From NCBI GenBank assembly GCA_023055425.1, contig JALGPY010000004.1, forward strand, positions 59,853,718 to 59,917,717: 64,000 bases of DNA. The letters run 5' to 3'. Below the pieces are notes generated by a model. That model made no database searches. It was not told the DNA's origin and saw only the letters and a program-made list of their open reading frames with translations. Below are positions 9,798-21,823 of the stretch, piece by piece; position 1 is the stretch's first letter, and each line of letters begins with the position of its first letter. This DNA comes from Linanthus parryae. Lineage: Eukaryota; Streptophyta; Magnoliopsida; Ericales; Polemoniaceae. The translations under genes and the position numbers were made by a program.

Positions 9798-9805
9798 TAT
9801 ATATA
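9798..9805 (-). promoter_or_regulatory. TATA box of the TCP-like gene, copy 1
   Basis: The minus strand reads CTCTATATATACAAGGCC. The TATATATA core is about 103 bases before the ATG at 9695, leaving a leader of about 70 bases. This suggests a promoter separate from the LTR. Confidence 0.6.
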
Positions 9806-9909
9806 GAGGAGGAGCAACTTTTGCGGGTACCAGATCCGGAAATGAAGCGGTAGCGTGCTGAATCATAAATGCAACGGCCCCCCTTGGTTTAAGGCTTTTG
9901 ACTTTCTGA

Positions 9910-10002
9910 TCACAGTTTTAACTCGTGTGGGCCAGGAGTAACATGCAGTTTAAGCTCGTACGTCGAGGAGCAATGTACAGTTTAGGCTCGTGCATTAAGG
10001 AG
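9910..10002. repeat. 31-bp family repeats, second site (three tandem copies), copy 1
   Basis: Three head-to-tail copies are visible: a degenerate one (9910-9941, CACAGTTTTAACTCGTGTGG), then 9942-9971 (CATGCAGTTTAAGCTCGTAC) and 9972-10002 (AATGTACAGTTTAGGCTCGT). Confidence 0.7.
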
Positions 10003-10080
10003 TTTTCGGGCCTCTTGTTAAGGAGATGGACTTCGAGACCTAGCTTGTGACCGAGTCGATGTTGGAGTGTTATGTAAATC

Positions 10081-10355
10081 CAAAACATTTTCTGCCAGCC
10101 TCAAAATCCACTCAAATGTTTGACCGTCAGATTCATGCCTCGTTTGAGACTGATATAATGGATTCTTCCGGCGATGCTCGCAAGCAAGATGATGTCTGCA
10201 CCCTGTCTATTGACAAGGACCAGATGATCTCTTATTGGTCTTTCGTATCTACTTCCCTGGTACTGAGCCGTTGTCGGGAGAGGAGATGACGATGCACTTT
10301 CGAATGACCATATGAACGGTGAGGGGGGTGGCGTCCATGTAGGTGAACCAGTCAT
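10081..10355 (-). pseudogene. Second TCP-like copy, frameshifted, copy 1
   Basis: ATG at 10355 opens with SPTWTPPPSPFIWSFESASS, parallel to the start of the neighbouring TCP-like protein. GADIILLASIAGRIHYIS follows at the position of helix I. A one-base frameshift then moves the loop and helix II to another frame (10087-10140), which reads RHESDGQTFEWILRLAE and clearly matches the TCP helix II. The serine run is short. A TATA-like TATAAGA stands about 98 bases upstream (10453-10459). It is a diverged tandem copy of the 9174 gene. Confidence 0.8.
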
Positions 10356-10514
10356 GGTGTCCTCTCTCTACTTACAAGGGAAACTCAATACATCTTTATC
10401 ACGAGTGACGAACTTGTGGATGGTCTGAATCTTCGACTTGTTGGTTCAGTGTCTTATAAGGAGGATCGAGATTCGGCTACCACGACATATCCCGGGGGAG
10501 GAGACGGTTGCTTG

Positions 10515-10735
<221 letters not shown>

Positions 10736-10755
10736 TTTTATTTATTTACGGGAAT

Positions 10756-10819
10756 GATGTGTAGTTTAAGCTCGTACGTCGAGGAGCGATGTGCAGTTTA
10801 GGCTCGTGCTTCAAGGAGC
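10756..10819. repeat. 31-bp family repeats, third site (two copies), copy 1
   Basis: Two head-to-tail copies, ATGTGTAGTTTAAGCTCGTA at 10756 and GATGTGCAGTTTAGGCTCGT at 10788, just downstream of the integrase end. Confidence 0.8.
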
Positions 10820-10832
10820 TTTCTGTGTGGCT

Positions 10833-13800
10833 CTATGGGTAGTAGCGTTTGAGGAACTTCCCATTAATAGGGCCAAGTTCCATCGCATCCTTGTCGGTCA
10901 ACATGTATGCCCCACTTGAGTATACTTCTTCCACAACGTAGGGCCCGTCCCATTTCCAAGTAAATTTGTCCCCTCGCCGGTGGGTCAAGATGATGGGTCG
11001 TCTTACTGCAAGAACCAAATCGCCTTTCTGAAACGACCTTGCTCGTACCTTCTGATTGAACGCCTTTGTCATACGAGCTTGGTAACATTCCATCCTTTGT
11101 TGAGCCCCTAGTCTCATTTCGTCAAGTGCTTCTAACTCTTCGAGTCAAAGACGTGCGTTCTCATCCTCAGCCAGGTCTTCTTGTACGACTACCCTGAGCG
11201 ATTGAATTTGTCGTTCTAGTGGCAAGACAACTTCCACACCGTACACTAGCGCGTATGGCGTTGATTGTGTCGGTGTCCGATAAGTCGTCCGGTAGGCCCA
11301 CAGAGCTTCTCCCAATATTTCGTGCCAATCTCTCTTGGATTTAGCAACAACCTTCTTCAACAAGTTTCCCAACGTTTTGTTGAATGCCTCCACCAAGCCA
11401 TTTGCGGGTGCGTTGTACATGGAAGAGTTGTATTGCTTGAACCCGAACTGTTCACAAAGTTTACTCATCAAACTGTTGTAGAAGGGATTTCCATTATCGT
11501 TGATGATGTAGCGAGGTACCCCATACCTAAAGATGATGCTTGTTCGAATGAAGTGGACCACTGTTTCCTTCTTGACTTCCCTCAGTGGAGCAGCCTCGGC
11601 CCATTTGGATAAATAGTCGATGGCGGCCAGTATGTATAAATGTCCACCTGAAGACTTGGGCAGGGGTCCTACAACGTCCAATCCCCATGCATCGAAGGGC
11701 CACGAGGCGACGGTTGGATGAAGCGGCTCCGGAGGCTGGTGGATGAAGTTCGCATGGAATTGACATGCCTGACATCTCTTAACTTAATCCATGCAATCTT
11801 TGATCATCGTAGGTCAGTAGTAGCCCATTCTCTTGATTCGAAAGTGGAGCTTTGGCCCCGATTGGTGAGCGCCACATATCCCAGAATGAGCTTCTTCCAG
11901 GGCTAGCTTGGCTTCCGAATCTTCTAGGCAACGGAGGAACAGTCCCTCGAAGGAACGACAGTATAGTATTTCTTTGTAGAAGATAAAACGTGGTGCACGC
12001 CGCTTTATGTCTGTTCTCTTGCGAGGATCGTCCGGGAGCTTCCCATCTCTCAAGTATTCGATTAATGGGTGACGCCAGTCTTCGTTCTCTATTTCGGGCA
12101 CATAAATGACGTCAAATTCAAGATCAGCTGCTGCTTGGGGTGCAATCACTCTTCGGTAGATTGGAATCTTTGTTTCAGGATCAGGAAGAGCCAAGTTGGA
12201 AGCTAAGTTTGCTAGTGCGTCGGCTTGCTTGTTTTCTTTCCTCGGCACATGTTGCAGGATGACCTCCTCGAGACATGCGAGTAGGAGAGAGGCGTACTTG
12301 TGCAATGGTATCAGCTGGGGCTTCTTTACTTTGTAAATGTTCAGAAGTTGGTTGATGATCAGCATGGAGTCCCCAAAAACATCGAGTCGTGATTTTTTCA
12401 TTTCGATGGCAATCTCCAAGCCAATTATGAGTGCGTGGTATTCCGCTTCATTATTTGAGCAGTTTTGGGTCAAAAGGAATGCATATGGAAACATGTCCCC
12501 TTCTGGTGAGATGAAGATCACGCCCGCTCCGGCTCCATCACGATGGGAGGCTCCGTCGAAGTACATTTTCCATGGTTCAGGAACTTTGACAAAGAAGATG
12601 TCTTCGTCGGGCAAGTCTTCTGATAGCTCCCATTCAGCAAGTATCGGATGGTCTGCTAGGAAGTCCGCCAATGCTTGGCCTTTGACCGCTTTCTGGGGTA
12701 CGTAGATGATTTCAAATTCTTTCATCATAAGGGACCATCGGTCCAGCCTGTCCGACAACACCGGTTTTGACATGATGTGCTTGACCGGATTGGCCTTCGA
12801 TATGAGACGAACGGTGTGAGCTTGGAAGTAATGTCTTAGTTTTTGAATAGCATATACCAGGGCTAGGCACATCTTCTCGATGGGAGAGTAATTCAACTCG
12901 TAAGGAGTCATCATCCTGCTCAAGTAGTATAACGCATTTTCTTTGCTCTCGTCATTTTCTTGAGCTAGTAGGGCGCCCACCGAACGTTCCTATGCTGCAA
13001 TGTATAAGATCAACGACTTTCCTGGAATGGGGGCAGCCAAGACTGGTGACTTCTTCAGGTAAGACTTTATGCTTTCAAACGCATTGTTGCAAGCTTCGTC
13101 TCATTCAAAGGGAACTCCTTTATTCATGAGTTTGTTGAAAGGTTGACATCTTCCTGCCAAGTTCGATATGAACCGACTGAGATACGCCAAACGTCCTTGT
13201 AGGCTTTTAAGCTCATGGATATTTCGTGGCTCTGGAAATTTCACGCTGGCCTCAATTTTTGCTTGGTCAATCTCGATGCCATGATTGCGGACGACGAATC
13301 CAAGGAACTTTCCGGAAGTAACTCCGAATGCACATTTTAAGGGGTTCATTTTGAATTGGCATCGGCGCAGGCGGTCGAATACGCTCTTTAGATGTTGGAG
13401 ATGGTCCTTCCTTATCTTGGTCTTAACTACCACGTCGTCAACGTAGCATTCGACATTTTTGTGGAGCATGTCGTCGAAGATCTTTTGCATCGCTCTTTGG
13501 TATGTTGCTCCATCGTTCTTTAGTCCAAACGGCATGACTTTGTAACAATATATGCCCTTGGGTGTGCGAAAAGCTGTCAATTCTTCATCTCGCGATGCCA
13601 TACGGATTTGATTATACTTAGAGGATCCATCCATGAAGGACAAGGCTTCGTGTCCCGTGGTCGCATCTACCATAAGATTTGCTATAGGCAACGAAAAATC
13701 GTCCTTCAGGCACGCATTGTTGAGGTCTCGGAAGTCAACACAGATTCTTGTTTGTCCATTCTTCTTCTTGACAGGAACTATGCTTGAGATCCACGGATAC

Positions 13801-13841
13801 TTGACTTCTCGAATGAACCCAGCTTCAATCAGCTTATTCAC
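10833..13841 (-). pseudogene. pol: reverse transcriptase, two RNase H domains and integrase, copy 1
   Basis: One frame runs right to left through the end of pol. The reverse transcriptase (13101-13841) has FRTPKGIYCYKVMPFGLKN and YVDD. A tethered RNase H with YELNYSPIEKMCLALVYAI follows, then an extra archaeal-type RNase H (KMYFDGASHRDGAGAGVIF, NNEAEYHALIIGLEIA, VFGDSMLI) and a zinc-binding stretch. The integrase core (11145-11681) keeps its acidic residues (MDVVG, NDNG, NGLVEAFNKTL), and the C-terminal piece ends in KFLKRYYP. The double RNase H is the hallmark of Tat-lineage Gypsy elements. In-frame stops break it near 13101, 12990, 11814, 11784 and 11145, all shared with copy 2. Confidence 0.93.
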
Positions 13842-15777
13842 CTCAACCTCGATTTGGGAATCAGCTCTGGTCGGAAGCGTCTTTGGGCTTGTTTAAGTGG
13901 CCTTGCACCATGTTTGATGGCTAGGTGATGAACTGCAACTTTGGGGTCCAGTCCAGACATTTCCTTATAGGTCCATGCAAACTCATCTTTGTACTCGTGC
14001 AGGAGTGTGATGTATTCTTCCTGTTCCTCTAAATTCAAGTGCATACTAATGTATGTCGGTCGCGGATCTTCAATGGATCCGATATTGATTTCTTTTAATT
14101 CATCTATGGTTGACCTGACGCCTTCCTCAAGTTGCGAAGGGGCTTCTTCGGCATCCTCCTCTCCTTGATCTCTGCTTTCACTAACAGTTATGTGGAATGA
14201 GGAAGCAATACTCTCTTCTTTTGTCGAGTCCTTCTCATCGAGATACATCTTTTTCAATGTCATCGTTTCCCTTCTGAATTTGAAGGATCCATTGAAGGAT
14301 ACGACAATCGTGTCTTGGCGGCGCATGTGAGATTGAATCTTGCTATCTATGTTTCCCGAGGACGCATGAAGTTTACGTCTCTTAACGCCAGCCTTGATAG
14401 ATACACGGTTCATTTTAAAAACCGGTCTACCTAGTCGTTGGAATACATACGTCCTTGCCTTCTTTTCAATTCGGTCAAAGACGGACGATTTTGTTCTTGC
14501 AGAGGAGACTTCTTCCTCACACGTGATGGAATGGACTTCAGCCCTCTTGATCACTATCCGAATCGGTTCAGGGGGTGTGAAACCGAGCCCTGCTCGTGAT
14601 TTTGGAATGGTATACCCTTTATCTTTGAGCATCTTTTGAGTTGAGGTCAAGCCATGCAATTCTCCTTTGTTAGTCATGGACGGAAGCTCCCCCAATATGC
14701 TTGGTCTTCGAGGGTCATGTCCTGCCTTGGCGAAGAGCCTATATGCATTTGGATCAAATCCCTCTGATGTGCGCTTTGAAGGGAGATCAATGTTTCCAAA
14801 AGTCAAATTTTGGACAGGTAGAACAAACCCCTTAAGGGGTGGCTTGCCTATGAGACCCAATCTGGCGATTGGAAGGTTTAGCCCCTCGAAATATGAATCT
14901 CCATCTTTGTTCTCTGGGGCGTGCATTGTGGCTTGAGACGCCTCTTCATCTTGAACTTTCTCATTTTTCTCGGTCATTTGATCATCTCGAGGGGATACCA
15001 GATGATTCTTTAGGCTCTGAGGTTCGAAACACGTGGAAAAGGCAGGATGCTCTTCGTCTTCTTTTTCTAGGTCGAGATTTGCATCCGCGAAGTAGGATTC
15101 TGCCTCGGTGAAAGGTTTCCATCGGATTTGATCACCTTTACCATGCCATCTTTGCAATACTTGAGGCACTGGTGAAGGGTGGACGGGACAATACCATTCT
15201 TGTGGATCCAAGGTCGTCCCAGTAACACTTTGTATGAAGTTTTTGCATCTATGACATGGAACAATGCCCCTGGATCCGCCTCACCAATGACTAGGCTGAG
15301 ACGGATGGTCCCGATAGCTCTCTGTCCTTCACGATTAAACCCCTGGATTAATAGGTAACTGGGCCTGAGTACGTCAATGGAAATGGCGAGTTCTTTCACC
15401 GTTGCTAATGGAAGAATATTCACTGCTGACCCTCCATCCACCAACATCCTACTAACTTTTTGTTCGAGGATATATCCAGTAATGAAGAGAGGGCGATTGT
15501 GCGGGGTTGAGCCGAGCAAAAAATCTTCATCCGAGAAGTTGATATCGCAATCTTGAGGATTTAACTTGGGTCGTGCCTTTTCCACTGAAAGGCAAGGCGC
15601 GTAACCAGATTCCGCTATTTCCACTCCTTCTTTAACATTGCATGATACCTCGTAGGTCATGGATAACGGGTAAACATCCACGGATATCAAGTTTGTGGAA
15701 ACAGTTTCATGTTCTTCTTCGAAACAGACCTTCCCTTCTTTAGCTAGCTGCATAATTTTTTCCTCAATACAAAGCAT
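13838..15777 (-). pseudogene. pol: protease and linker to reverse transcriptase, copy 1
   Basis: An aspartic protease domain (15067-15777) has the active-site motif MLVDGGSAVNILPL and the later VLLGRPWIH. A frameshift near 15110-15130 leads to a long linker (13838-15211) with RLGLIGKPPLKGFVLP. It ends just before the reverse transcriptase at LDPKVAVHHLAIKHGARPLK, where another frameshift separates it from the next frame. Confidence 0.9.
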
Positions 15778-17406
15778 TTTGAAGTCGGGTGGCCGACTAA
15801 ACGGTGAAACTTGTTGTAATTTGGGTCGCCCACCATTGTTGCTTCTTCGGGTCGTTCTGCCACAGGAAGTTCAAAATCACTTAGCTTCATCAGCTGGTCA
15901 AATATTCCAGGGACCGCAGAGTCCGGGAAAGGGTAAGATTTTTCTTGCAGTTCTTTCAACGAGGGCCTTGACCGTTGAGCCAACTGGACGGTGTTTCCCC
16001 TTCCTAATTCATTTTGTCTTGGTCTTTTCGTAGATTGCAACGGTGCGGCTGCGACGACCATCGACTCTTTCACTCCTGCTTTGGGGCCAAACTTCAAATA
16101 CTTTTCGGGTATCAGTTCTATTTCCATCCCTACGAGAGTCATGCAAAGGAGGCCCATGGATTCCATTTGCTGCAATGCTTAATTCCATGGCATGGGCGCG
16201 TGTGGCTAATTCTTCGAAGGTCTTCGGTTTGATCCCTTGGAGGATATAGCGCAAGCCCCAGTGCATGCCTTGAATGCACATCTCGGTCGCAGAACTTTCG
16301 CATAGCCGATCCTTACAGTTGAGTCTTAAGTTTCTCCATCTATTTATATACTCAACAACGGGTTTGTCCTTCCATTGACGGGAGCTTGTGAGTTCCATCA
16401 TGCTAACGGTCCTGCGAGTGCTGTAAAATCGGTTTAAAAACTCTTGCTCCAATTGTTCCCAGCTACCAATCGATCTTGTCTCAATGTCACAGTACCAGTC
16501 GAAAGCATTTCCTTTTAGACTTCGGACGAACTGCTTAACAAGGAGATCCCCATCAGTTCCAGCATTATTGCACGTCTCGACGAAGTGTGCAATATGTTGT
16601 TTCGGGTTCCCAACTCCTTTGAATAGCTGGAATTTGGGTGGCTGGTACCCATTTGGCATCCGTAGGTCTTCGATCCTCTTTGTGTATGGCTTGTTATATG
16701 TCGCCGAGGATTTCGAACCTTCATCGTATCTGGATTTCACGGCCTCCAAGATGTATTCTTTTAGCTAATCTACAGGGAACGAGCCTTCAGATGATGCTTG
16801 CACGTGTTTGCGAGTGTCATCATCTGTACTCGAAATCTTGACAACCTCTTTCTGCCTTGCTCGACGCTCATGAGGGTCGGTAGTGCGATTAGCCTCCCTT
16901 GGGTTTTCGAGCTTGCTTAATATGGCTGCAAACTGGGTATCTCGGTTCCTCATGGCCGTAGATAATTCCTCGACCGTCCGTGTCAATCCTATGACTTGTT
17001 CTTCGAGGGAAACAATGCTCGTAGTCATCGCCGGCATGGTGCCTGTTTTGAAAGAAATTGCCTCATCATGTACCATATGTGCTTTTTGTGGGTTCCGGAA
17101 GGCAAAAGTAGATTCAGAAATCTCTTCATGACTTCCTTCAGTATCGGGGTGCGTACGCCCATGTCCTGTCCCCGGCAAGGAGCCTGCTTCTCGCATTGAT
17201 AGATCATGAACATTGGTACCTTCAAGTGTCACCTTTAAGAGTCCTTCGGTCTTCTTCGACTCTGGGACGAGTCTGGAGGATTCTGCAACCGTCGATCTAG
17301 CTTTGCTTCGTGTGACACGATCAGTGACCTGTTCACCGGGACTTGTGGAGGATTTGTCCATGCCTGTAGACTTGGAGCCTCCCGTCTTGATTGGAATCTT
17401 CGGGAT
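15744..17406 (-). pseudogene. gag of the Tat element, 5' end missing, copy 1
   Basis: The capsid-type gag domain lies at 16009-16749 ([73 protein letters not shown]). A TAG at 16765 interrupts the frame between it and a Ser/Thr-rich N-terminal part with a likely coiled coil (SLEEQVIGLTRTVEELSTAM). A frameshift near 16170 precedes the C-terminal part, which ends in a His/Cys-containing stretch. At 17406 the frame runs into foreign sequence, so the first 6 residues and the start codon are lost. Confidence 0.92.
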
Positions 17407-18596
17407 AGTGCTTATAGAATGTCTGGCCAGACTCAAATAAATCAATATAGGATATTGATGTTATTTGCACGAATAAGGTTATTCCCAGGATCGAGAAACT
17501 ATGGATTGGATATACGAGTGTGACTGGTATGTCTCGTGTCCAATCCGGATATAGAGACAAAGGGATGAGACAATTACTTGTACAAGGTTTGTCGGATGAC
17601 TATTCTATTAGTTGGCTAGAATTGATGTTTTGCTAGAAACCGCTCCATATTAGCAAATTGTTGCTACCAACTAGATAGAACCTATGGGGTCACACGCTAT
17701 ATAGAGTTGAACTAGATTTGGTAATTAATTAATATTAATTAATTAGAAGGATCACTTTGCAACACCTTGCAAACTTAGTAGGACTAATTTGCAAGGAATG
17801 GACTAAACCGAATTCTAGTTATTAGTGGAATAGGTCCTTTAGGTAGTTGGCAAGGATTTGTTGGAATATATAAATGATGATCCTTCCTTCCTTCCCACAC
17901 TTATGACCCTTTTGATCATAACTTGAGTGGGAGAGAACAAAAGGCGAGAGAGCAAGCAAGCAAAGGAGGCTGACCGCCCCCCTTGCCGTTGCCCCAATCC
18001 CATCGGCCAACAAAGGAGGCCGCCCCTCCTTGTTGCCTCGTTTTGCGTGATTTCTTCTTCATATTCCTCCGTTCCTAGCTAGCACAAAGGAGAAGGAAGA
18101 TCTAGATCTCAACTCTAGACGTGGATCAACTATAGAGACGTGACACAATTCACGTTACACGTCATCACAGGAGAAACCCTAAGGTGTGTAACTTGATTTT
18201 TTCCCTTACCATCGTTGTGTATCTTGTCCTGTGATCCTTGGAGGGTATTGAATGGATGAATTATGTTTTTCCGCTGCGTATCCATGATCAAAACCCTACA
18301 GACCAATCAAAGCATACAATTTTAAGGTTAGCTCCTTCGTGGACGTCCATCCAATGACTCGAACAATGATTTTGGTGACAAGACTCCAGTAATACACAAC
18401 CAATGATAAGGCGTCCTAATTGCATCGAGATTTAGATTATAACGTGACTAGTGAGATAACGCCCACAACTTAATCAGTGCCAAAGAAAATACCCTTATTG
18501 CTTCAGTCATCAACCCAAATAACTATTGTTATAGTCTCACAAGCGGCTCTTCCCAGAGTGTAAGTTCATAAAATATCCCAAGTTTGAAAGTAAGTA
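17407..18596. other. Non-coding stretch left of the solo LTR; possible Copia LTR remnant
   Basis: No protein-coding signal is seen. Within it, from about 17859, TGTTGGAATATATAAATGAT is followed by CT-rich leader-like sequence and, near 18265-18300, TTTTTCCGCTGCGTATCC. These are landmarks I associate with plant Copia LTRs. I could not find a target duplication, a partner LTR or a primer site, so the assignment is tentative. Confidence 0.3.
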
Positions 18597-19074
18597 TGCA
18601 ACACCCCACCGAGCCGCAAGGCCGGCCGGGCCCCACGTCCGGAAGAGATGTCTCCGCCCGAGGTGATGAGCCTCATTGGGAACGGATGAGGATCGTCGGT
18701 TCACAGCTAGTACAACCATCGATAACATTTCAAAACTTCAAATTATAACTTTTACAATTTCCTTACAAACACAACAGTGATAATCTTTTGAAAATCAAGG
18801 AATACACTTTTAGGTGAGATAATATACTATGTGATCTTCCAACTAGCAAGCTTTCCTGTCCAAAGTGTCGTGAACGTTTCCCCCTCCTCGATAGCCAACA
18901 TGCGGTTTTAAAATAGCAAAAGTCGACGCAGTTTTTACAGAAAATAGTCAGCAAACGGCTGAGTAAGCTAACACCCATAGCACGTAAACAGATGATGAGA
19001 CATATGACAGGAATAACCAATTCGCTAAATAAATATCAAACACTCGCGGGAAAAGCGTTCACAACTGATTCGGT

Positions 19075-19690
19075 GTGTCCAATCTCGTAACGATCTCAAA
19101 ATTTCGTGTTCCAACCCGAAGATGTGGTCCATCTCGGGAACTCACTGTTAATAACAATTTCACAATATTACTTATATCTCATATCCATATGAATCGAGTC
19201 CAGAAATATATTTTAACAACTAGTTGATACGGGGCGTGACCATATCCAATCCACAACCTCTTTCTCATATGTGCGAAAGCACCCACAACCATAACTCAAA
19301 CACTGGAGGTTCGCATCACAGCGCCTCATAACCATAACTCAATCACAGGAGGTCAGAGCCTCATAATCACATAATCTCATAATCAGTAACCAACACAATA
19401 TGTCAGAAATGTATCGTATCAGGGATATGGCACAAACCCAGCACAACGTCTTTCCACTTTACATAATTACCAATTTTCATTCAAGGTGTAGAATCGTGTA
19501 AGGAGCTCCAAACAAAAAGCCGGTGTGGCAAAAATAAAGTAATCGATGTATGATTGAGAGATATTCAGATTCGACCAAAAAGTGAGCGGTGTGCTACTCT
19601 TGGTAACCGAGGCAACGATTTCGAATTTCGTAGTTCCAACCCAATGACGTGGTCCGTCTTGGGGTTTCACTTTTACAAGTATTTCACAAT
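19075..19690. repeat. Diverged direct repeat within the solo LTR
   Basis: About 19075-19165 and 19600-19690 share TTCGTGTTCCAACCC/TTCGTAGTTCCAACCC, ACGTGGTCC-type sequence and TTTCACAATAT, about 525 bp apart. Between them, near 19270-19380, short repeats of CATAACTCAA-CA-GGAGGT occur. Confidence 0.55.
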
Positions 19691-21466
19691 ATCATTTAGA
19701 TGTTTCACTTTCGGATTGTTATTTAGATTTGGATACCAATTTCAAACGAGACTACAAAGAGGAGTATTTCAAAACAAATAAACAACTCAAATAAATCAAG
19801 TACGGCAGTAATTTTTCACAAATAACTCACGCGATACGCGAAATGAAGGAAAGGCACACGAGGCTAGGCATATTAACTTACAAAAAATCCAAGCACGTCC
19901 TATAATTCGTTCTCGTCTACGGAATCGTCACCTACAAATCCGAGTCTCTAACTTAATATAATCTCAACAAATACACAACCTACATATTTTTCTATCTCAT
20001 TTTATTTTTCTCAAGAAAATATCCATTTTAATCTAATTTACAAACCCAAAATATATTTTCTTTCAATAATATATATACCCCCAAAAATATACTTATTAAT
20101 TTATAAATAATAATCTAATCAAATTAAATAAAAACTAATTTCATAAATAAATCTGAAATTAAAAACTGTAAAAAGTTTCTGAAATGTCAACTGCCTCCCC
20201 CAAAGTTTCTGAAACGACATTATAATCCCCCTGAAAACTTTCTGAAAGTGACACTTTAACCCCCAAATCAAGAACATTCAAGCTAACCGATTAAAACGTG
20301 GATTCGAGGACTTAAAACTTGATTTTGATTACTAAAAACAACTCAGGGGAAGATTTCAAGCATACCCATAACAAATTTCGCGAGAAACGGTCGCACGGGT
20401 CAAGATCGCGTCGGGTCGCCGGAGGTGGAGCTTTCGCCGGGGCTTCTCCGGCTGTTCTTGGCTTCGGTTGAGGCCTCCATCATCTTAGTCGGACTCCTCT
20501 GAGTCGAATAGGACTGGTTTGAAAGCTTGGGTCGTCACGGTTGAACTCCGGCGAGTTCTTCGTCGGAAACAATGGTGGTCGCCGGCGGTGTAGGGGCTGC
20601 TGCTACTGTTTCTGCGGCTCTGTCTCCTTCTGGTGGGTTTGTCGAGCAAGGTAGAGAGGGGAGAGAACGAGAGAACAGTGGGAAGTGGGAGAGATGGGTG
20701 GCCGTGAAGGTGGCTGCCATTTTTGCCGGCGGGTTCTCGTCGGAAAGGCAGCGGCGTTGTTGCCGCTGCTGCTGCTGCTTCGCCTGCTGCTGCGGGTATT
20801 CTGAGAGGGAGAGAGAGAGGGCTAGCTGGAGGTGGTGGCGGTCGTGTTTGCGTGTTCTCGGTGGTGGTGGGTCGTGGTGGCGTTCATCGGAGATGGCAGC
20901 GGCAAGGCCGCTGCCGCTGCTGCCTCTTGCTGCGTCCGACGTACAGAACAGAGGAGGGAGAGATGGTGTCTAAGAGGGGGTGAGATCAGAGAGGGAGATG
21001 GTGGTGATGATGGCGTGGTCGCCGGAGATGGTGGTGGTGGCGGGCTGCCTTCTTGCAGCTGCTGCCGCTGCTGTTGTTGCCGTTGTTTCTGGGCAGAGAG
21101 GGGTGAGACAGAGGGAGAGAGATGGAGGGATAGAGGGACGGTGGTGAGGTGGTGATGGTGGCGTCGGGGTTGGTGTTGGGTGTGTTGCCCTTCGGCAAAT
21201 CCAGAAGAGAGCGAGAGAGTGTGAGGTGGAGGGAGATGGTGGCAGAGAGGAAGGTGAGGGTGGAGGTGGTCTCGGGGGTTGGGTGTGCCGAAGAAGAGAG
21301 GGAGGAGGTGGTACATATAGAGGGAGGAGGGAGAGAGAGAGAGAGACGGGTGAGAGAGAGAGAGAGAGGGAGAGAAAGGAGGGAGAGTTTACGTGAAAGA
21401 GGGAGAAGAGGTGTTGGGGGTGGAGAAATTTTAGGGAGTTGGGATAGATGTCAGGAGTGGGTTTGA

Positions 21467-21544
<78 letters not shown>
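21467..21544. repeat. ATT microsatellite in the solo LTR
   Basis: About 25 uninterrupted TTA/ATT units lie close to the GA-rich tract. Confidence 0.95.
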
Positions 21545-21545
<1 letters not shown>

Positions 21546-21823
21546 ATACAAAGTATAGTATAAAATACTATATAAAATACTTAGTATGTATACGGTACAA
21601 ATACTATGGTAGAAAGTATAAAAATACGTATAGTATAAATACAAATACTAGTATACATACCAATAGCTTCGTAAAAGACAAAATATGCCCCCAACAACAA
21701 CTATATAATATTATCCGAAATTACAATTACCTCCCCTACTCGTCATATAATTCAAAAATAGCTGTTTAAATTTTATGAAAAATACGTCAAAATATTCAGA
21801 AAAATACGGGGTGTTACAAAGTA

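Larger units (their letters stand above)
18597..21818 (-). mobile_element. 3.2-kb solo LTR of Del/Tekay-type Gypsy
   Basis: The segment starts TGCAACACCCC and ends GGGGTGTTACA, and is flanked on both sides by AAGTA (18592-18596 and 21819-21823), a perfect 5-bp target duplication. No internal region or second LTR is present, so it is a solo LTR left by unequal recombination. The minus strand begins TGTAACACCCCGTATTTTTC, as in Tekay-like LTRs, so the element probably pointed left. Inside are a GC-rich part (about 20390-21200), GA-rich runs (about 21200-21430) and an ATT microsatellite. Confidence 0.85.

Noticed and set aside
14394..15111. Plus-strand frames of 80-90 aa in the protease/linker region
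   Set aside because: Shadows of the pol frame on the other strand.
20535..21644. Cluster of long overlapping frames on both strands rich in Gly/Arg, Ser/Pro or Asn
   Set aside because: They lie inside the solo LTR and arise from GC-rich, GA-rich and ATT repeats; no domain is visible.
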